DNA from: Sphacelaria rigidula
Lineage: Eukaryota; Phaeophyceae; Sphacelariales
Reading direction: 5' to 3'
DNA: 22,315 nt
NCBI GenBank assembly: GCA_964200075.2
Contig: CAXNAA020000341.1
Coordinates: 1-22,315 of the forward strand
Part shown: in pieces, positions 19,101 to 22,315 of the stretch
Position numbering within the stretch: the first letter of the stretch is position 1
Layout of the letters: every line of letters begins with the position of its first letter
Translations under genes and position numbers: made by a program
Notes under the pieces: generated by a model
What the model was told of the DNA's origin: nothing
Database searches by the model: none
What the model saw: the letters and a program-made list of their open reading frames with translations, nothing else

Positions 19101-19138
19101 AACAGAAATACCCAAACCTGTCGATAGGTATTTCTGTT
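19101..19138. repeat. Perfect 12-bp stem-loop
   Basis: AACAGAAATACC at 19101-19112 is the exact reverse complement of GGTATTTCTGTT at 19127-19138, with a 14-base loop that has a possible inner ACCT/AGGT pairing. It is too short for a typical microRNA precursor. It may be the core of a very small foldback element or a regulatory hairpin. Confidence 0.6.
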
Positions 19139-20482
19139 GTTCCAGAAAGCGATATATAGCCGCCATGGACACATTGTGAGATAACATAGCCGGAACTTTG
19201 TTTGAGGCCATAGCGGTGGTGTTAAGGGCGAATGGATGCCTCGACGAATCAGCGGCCTTGAAAATGTTCTGTATGCGTGCTATGTTTGCCAGAGGAAGAG
19301 AAAAAAAACAGCAATTTTCCAACATCTGGCACAGTTTGATCGAAACCCTGAAAGCCAGTTTGATCTAGTTTGGTGCTGAAATCATGAAATGGGGAGGGGA
19401 ATTTTTTTTCCAGGTTTTGTGTGAAAACCTTTTTTCTTAGTGACCAGTCCCTAGACTCCCCTCTTTGGCCGTCGCAGAGCCACAGTACCGCGCACCATAT
19501 GGCAGAAACCCATGACAGCTAGCAAGACGTCCTTGCATCGACAACTCAATCCCTGCCCCCAAGATCCTGCACGTGATCTCATTCCAACTTGCGGTGACAC
19601 AGAGGCACGTGGATGGCACAGGGCTGTCGGCGGCCGAGACCCATGAGCACCACCTGCAAAGGACTAGCGTTGTTGTCTGAACGCTGCACGCGTCGGACAG
19701 ATCGTGATCTGTCTAAAACAAGCAGTTGAGGAAGACCGGCGAGTCCGCTGGTCCCAAAACACAACATATGTGACGGCGGAGGCAGACGATCCAAGGCGTA
19801 ACCTTTGCATTACGCAGCGTGCTCAGCGTCCGGCGCTGTAAGGAACAGACAAAAATGTTTTCGTGAGATTGAGAGTAGAGCGCTAATTAAGAGTGGCTAC
19901 GGTTATTCGCTGTAAGTCAGCCAACTCTTCATTCCGTGTGTGCGATCCTTTGCCTCCATCACTGCCGTGTGCTTACAGCTACAAGTCGATACCCTACTAC
20001 AGGGATATCAAGGGGCCTCAGTGGCAAGCTAATACAGAAAGCATACAGGGCCTCGTGGAGGGGCATTTCGGAACTGAAACTATTCATTAACTAATGGACA
20101 GATTTTCACTCTCGATCGTATCTTCTATTCTCCATCTCATGAAAACATTGATATACGTGGAAAAGGGGGACCGAATGATCTGGATCATGATCCGGATCCC
20201 TATAGTGAAAATACGTAATATTCAGATGAATCATGATGTGTCCGACGTGTGAAACGGTGCGACGGATTCTCCGCTCGAAAAGACCGTATCGTGTTACTGT
20301 CTAGCTGTTGCTGCATTAGTTAAACCCACCGATACTCTCACTACATTAGCGTACTTTGTGTAGGATATCCCACTGTACGTGAGTACTCCTACCTCAACAT
20401 TAGTACGCGGCGCGGACACTGTAGTACGGTGTACGGTGGGCCGTTCTGCCCTCGCTCCCTGCCCCCCCTCCCCCACCCCCTC
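19139..20482. other. Gene-poor stretch upstream of the SR-protein gene
   Basis: No gene is recognised. Small dyads are present, for example GACAGATCGTGATCTGTC at 19696-19713 and GGATCATGATCC near 20182. The region from about 20330 onward probably belongs to the promoter of the downstream gene and becomes C-rich towards 20460-20510. Confidence 0.35.
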
Positions 20483-20490
20483 TATATTTT
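20483..20490 (+). promoter_or_regulatory. Possible TATA-like element of the SR-protein gene
   Basis: TATATTTT lies within a C-rich tract about 100 bases upstream of the first upstream ATG and 240 bases upstream of the coding ATG. Position and composition are compatible with a core promoter. No transcription start was observed. Confidence 0.25.
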
Positions 20491-20586
20491 TCCATTTCCC
20501 CCAAGATACCCCGCACTCGCCGTCACCTCTCCTGGCATCACGCGCCCTTGACTGATGTTTGGATTTGTTGTCTCTCACGAAACCTG

Positions 20587-20718
20587 ATGCGCCGTGAATC
20601 CAGCAGTGATTCCAAGATACCCATTCCTTGCGCACGTAGGTTTACATCTGCCACAAGGCAAGGACTGGCGAGCATCGTCCTACGACAGCGACGACGACGA
20701 CGACGACGACAAGAGTAA
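20587..20718 (+). CDS. Upstream ORF in the leader of the SR-protein gene
   Basis: This 43-codon ATG-started frame ends with TAA four bases before the main start codon at 20723. It lies in a different frame. Its 3' part reads the (GAC)n-type trinucleotide run as a string of Arg codons (seven consecutive CGA). If it lies on the mRNA it would be met before the main ATG and could limit or regulate translation by reinitiation. If transcription starts downstream of it, it has no effect. Only the sequence geometry supports it. Confidence 0.35.
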   Translation: MRRESSSDSKIPIPCARRFTSATRQGLASIVLRQRRRRRRRQE

Positions 20719-20722
20719 CAAC

Positions 20723-20865
20723 ATGAGTCGCAGTTCGGGAACGTTCTTTGGGGACCCTGGAATGCGGGGTAACGGACCCCCGAACATCGACGGCATGGTC
20801 ACCCTCAAGATCGACAACATTCCGTACAATTGCTCCGTGGATGAAATCCGATACGCCTTCGAGAG
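20723..20865 (+). CDS. SRSF2-like SR splicing factor, first coding exon (partial)
   Basis: The product should be a nuclear RNA-binding protein of the SR family, which promotes splice-site recognition through an N-terminal RRM and a C-terminal RS domain. Visible here are 47 complete residues: a leader (MSRSSGTFFGDPG and following) and the start of an RRM, with MVTLKIDNIPYNCSVDEIR, in which LKIDNI is the RNP2 motif, then YAFE at the end of helix 1. The closest fit is the SRSF2/SC35 type, which has the same GMVTLK(V/I)DN opening. The exon ends after GAG AG, and GTAATG follows as a good 5' splice site that splits an Arg or Ser codon. Reading through would stop at once. The start is the first in-frame ATG after a TGA at 20585. 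RNP1 and the RS domain are not found in this window. Confidence 0.8.
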
Positions 20866-22315
20866 GTAATGTACTTACTGTACAAAGCTGTGTGGGTATA
20901 GTGTAGGCGATGGTGAAGAAAGAGAAGCGTCGATTTTTTTGTCTTGTTGGTTGGGGGGGGGTTGCGAAAATTGCAGTTCTGTCTGTGTTCGTTTCCCGCT
21001 TGTTCCTGGAAGAATTGGACGGAGATTGCTATATACAATGATGGTGGGATGTCGACCGGAGCTCATAGTGAAGTGGAGTGGACTTCCCATGATTTGCTTT
21101 TTCTTAGCCCTTGGGCGGCAAATGTGGCAGGCGGGAGGGAGGGACCCTGAACTAGCCACAGTAACAGGAGACTTCGGAGTACTTTTTTTTTTTGCTCTGA
21201 CACGCAGAAGGATGTGCGTTTTGTATGGGACAGAGAGTAGGTTGGAGAGAATCAATTCGTTTTGTTGCTTTTCATATTATGGTGGTCCGTGCTGTGGTCA
21301 ATTGCTTGTTCCAAGGCCGCAGCGGCGAGGATATGCCATGCCGTGAGCGTGAACCAACTGCACCCTGCCACAGCATCGTTGTAGGGAGTGGTTTTGGCTT
21401 TCGGTCGCGGTGTTTGCTAAGCCTTCGATACTTGGATACCCCTCTTTCTGCTCTCATCAAGGGCTCGAGGGTTGTCAGCACAGTGTACTATAAAGCCACA
21501 AGCAATTCTGTGCGTGGTTAACAGAGCTGTACCACCCACCTTCCGGCGCACCTGACTAGATACCTACTTCCACTTCATTTCGCCCTTTTACTTCTCTCTC
21601 TATATATATTTCCTTTTTTTTCTTCTCCTCCTTCTCTTATGATCATTATATTTATGTATTCTGTGCATAGTATCGGTGTCTCATTCCTGTAGAGCTAGCT
21701 CGTAGTGAAAATTCCTCCCTTGAAAATGATTCTCAGGTAGCTTAGTCGTGACCTGCCTGTGCGACATTGTGTGAAACGGTGCTTGTTCCCGATGGATGGA
21801 CACTGGCAGGAATTATCCCGTCTTCATGAGGTATTAATGGTATCTACATCCCCCCCCCCTCCCATCCCCTCCCGTCCCCAATCGTCCATGAGGCTCTTCA
21901 TACCTTCTTTGATGAAAAGAGGTCTATAGAGGTAACCCTTTTCCTTGGCTAGCGGTGAGGAGATGTGTGCACGTTTTTTTTTTCCCATGCCACTTGCATG
22001 CGTTGGGATGCCGAGCCGATAGTATCCGTGAAGGACCTTCCCCCTGACTTTGTGAACAACGCTTGTTAATCGCCCACCCATGTTGAGGTGTATTTTGTTT
22101 CCCGCTTACCCTAGGGCGGGTATAGTTTTTTTCGTCCCTTCGGTGGGAGCCCGGGTTCGAATTCGGAACTGCATGTTCATGAAGTGTGTGTTGTCCCATT
22201 TATTCTGGGCACCAGTCTACACGTTTCGGTATATGTGGGTGCATCAGCCGGGGTCACACAGGAGCAAGGTCAACACAGGAGCTTTTTCTGTTTTATTTGT
22301 TTTTAATACCCCACC
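20866..22315 (+). other. Probable first intron of the SR-protein gene (runs to window end)
   Basis: The interval begins with GTAATG. In the remaining 1450 bases I found no segment encoding the expected RRM continuation (a YG- or FG-start, then a VxxVYxPRD-like motif and RNP1), so the acceptor is probably beyond the window. Contents include G-, T- and C-runs (20950, 21183, 21850), a long pyrimidine tract at about 21575-21640 and several open frames with no recognisable motif. Candidate acceptor AGs after the pyrimidine tract do not open a sensible RRM frame. Confidence 0.5.

Noticed and set aside
20939-21346. Plus-strand ORF of 135 codons and a minus-strand ORF of 126 codons in the SR-gene intron
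   Set aside because: They lie in the predicted intron, contain homopolymer runs and show no RRM continuation or other motif.
22151-22170. tRNA-like GGGTTCGAATTC sequence near the right edge
   Set aside because: The T stem has mismatches and no cloverleaf or A box is present upstream.
1-22315. CRISPR array, prophage or bacterial operon
   Set aside because: The tandem repeats are either coding PPR units or degenerate minisatellites without regular unique spacers. Gene spacing, the splice donor and the poly(A) signal are eukaryotic.

Overview
The window reads as nuclear DNA of a eukaryote with a repeat-rich genome. Genes are sparse, one gene carries a clear 5' splice site followed by more than 1.4 kb of apparent intron, and there is no operon-like packing. 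The pentatricopeptide (PPR) repeats carry a tryptophan in the 'GxxGQWEKAL' turn, a style I associate with stramenopile algae such as brown algae and with dinoflagellates. That taxonomic guess is inference. No rRNA, tRNA or organelle gene fixes the lineage.

Two protein-coding loci are well supported. The first is an intronless P-class PPR gene on the minus strand (ATG at 4276, stop at 1640, AATAAA signal at 1600-1595). It has about 20 motifs, most of them close copies of one 105-bp unit. Its last motif is broken by one extra base near 1762. The second, at the right edge, is the first coding exon of an SRSF2-like SR splicing factor on the plus strand (ATG 20723, donor at 20866). It is preceded by a 43-codon upstream ORF that ends 4 bases before the start codon. 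The rest of this gene lies beyond the window or is not recognisable.

Between them is mostly mobile-element debris. (a) 422-611 and 918-1110 are direct copies of one unknown repeat. (b) 5234-5874 holds two copies of a small TA-flanked inverted-repeat element. The first copy was itself hit by a 98-bp element with piggyBac-type TTAA target duplications, and the second copy preserves the nearly unmodified target. (c) A degenerate 41-bp minisatellite occurs at 5878-6055 and 11405-11770. (d) A roughly 410-bp dispersed repeat occurs at 6531-6945 and 10764-11170. (e) 12338-12847 looks like a hAT-type non-autonomous element built on GGGACGGGAC motifs. (f) 7302-9017 looks like a decayed coding region on the plus strand with internal codon-period repeats.

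From about 12.9 to 20.4 kb little is recognisable: short hairpins, small ATG-started ORFs without known domains, and simple-sequence scraps. Nothing suggests the two genes act together, beyond both encoding RNA-binding proteins (probably organellar for the PPR, nuclear for the SR protein).
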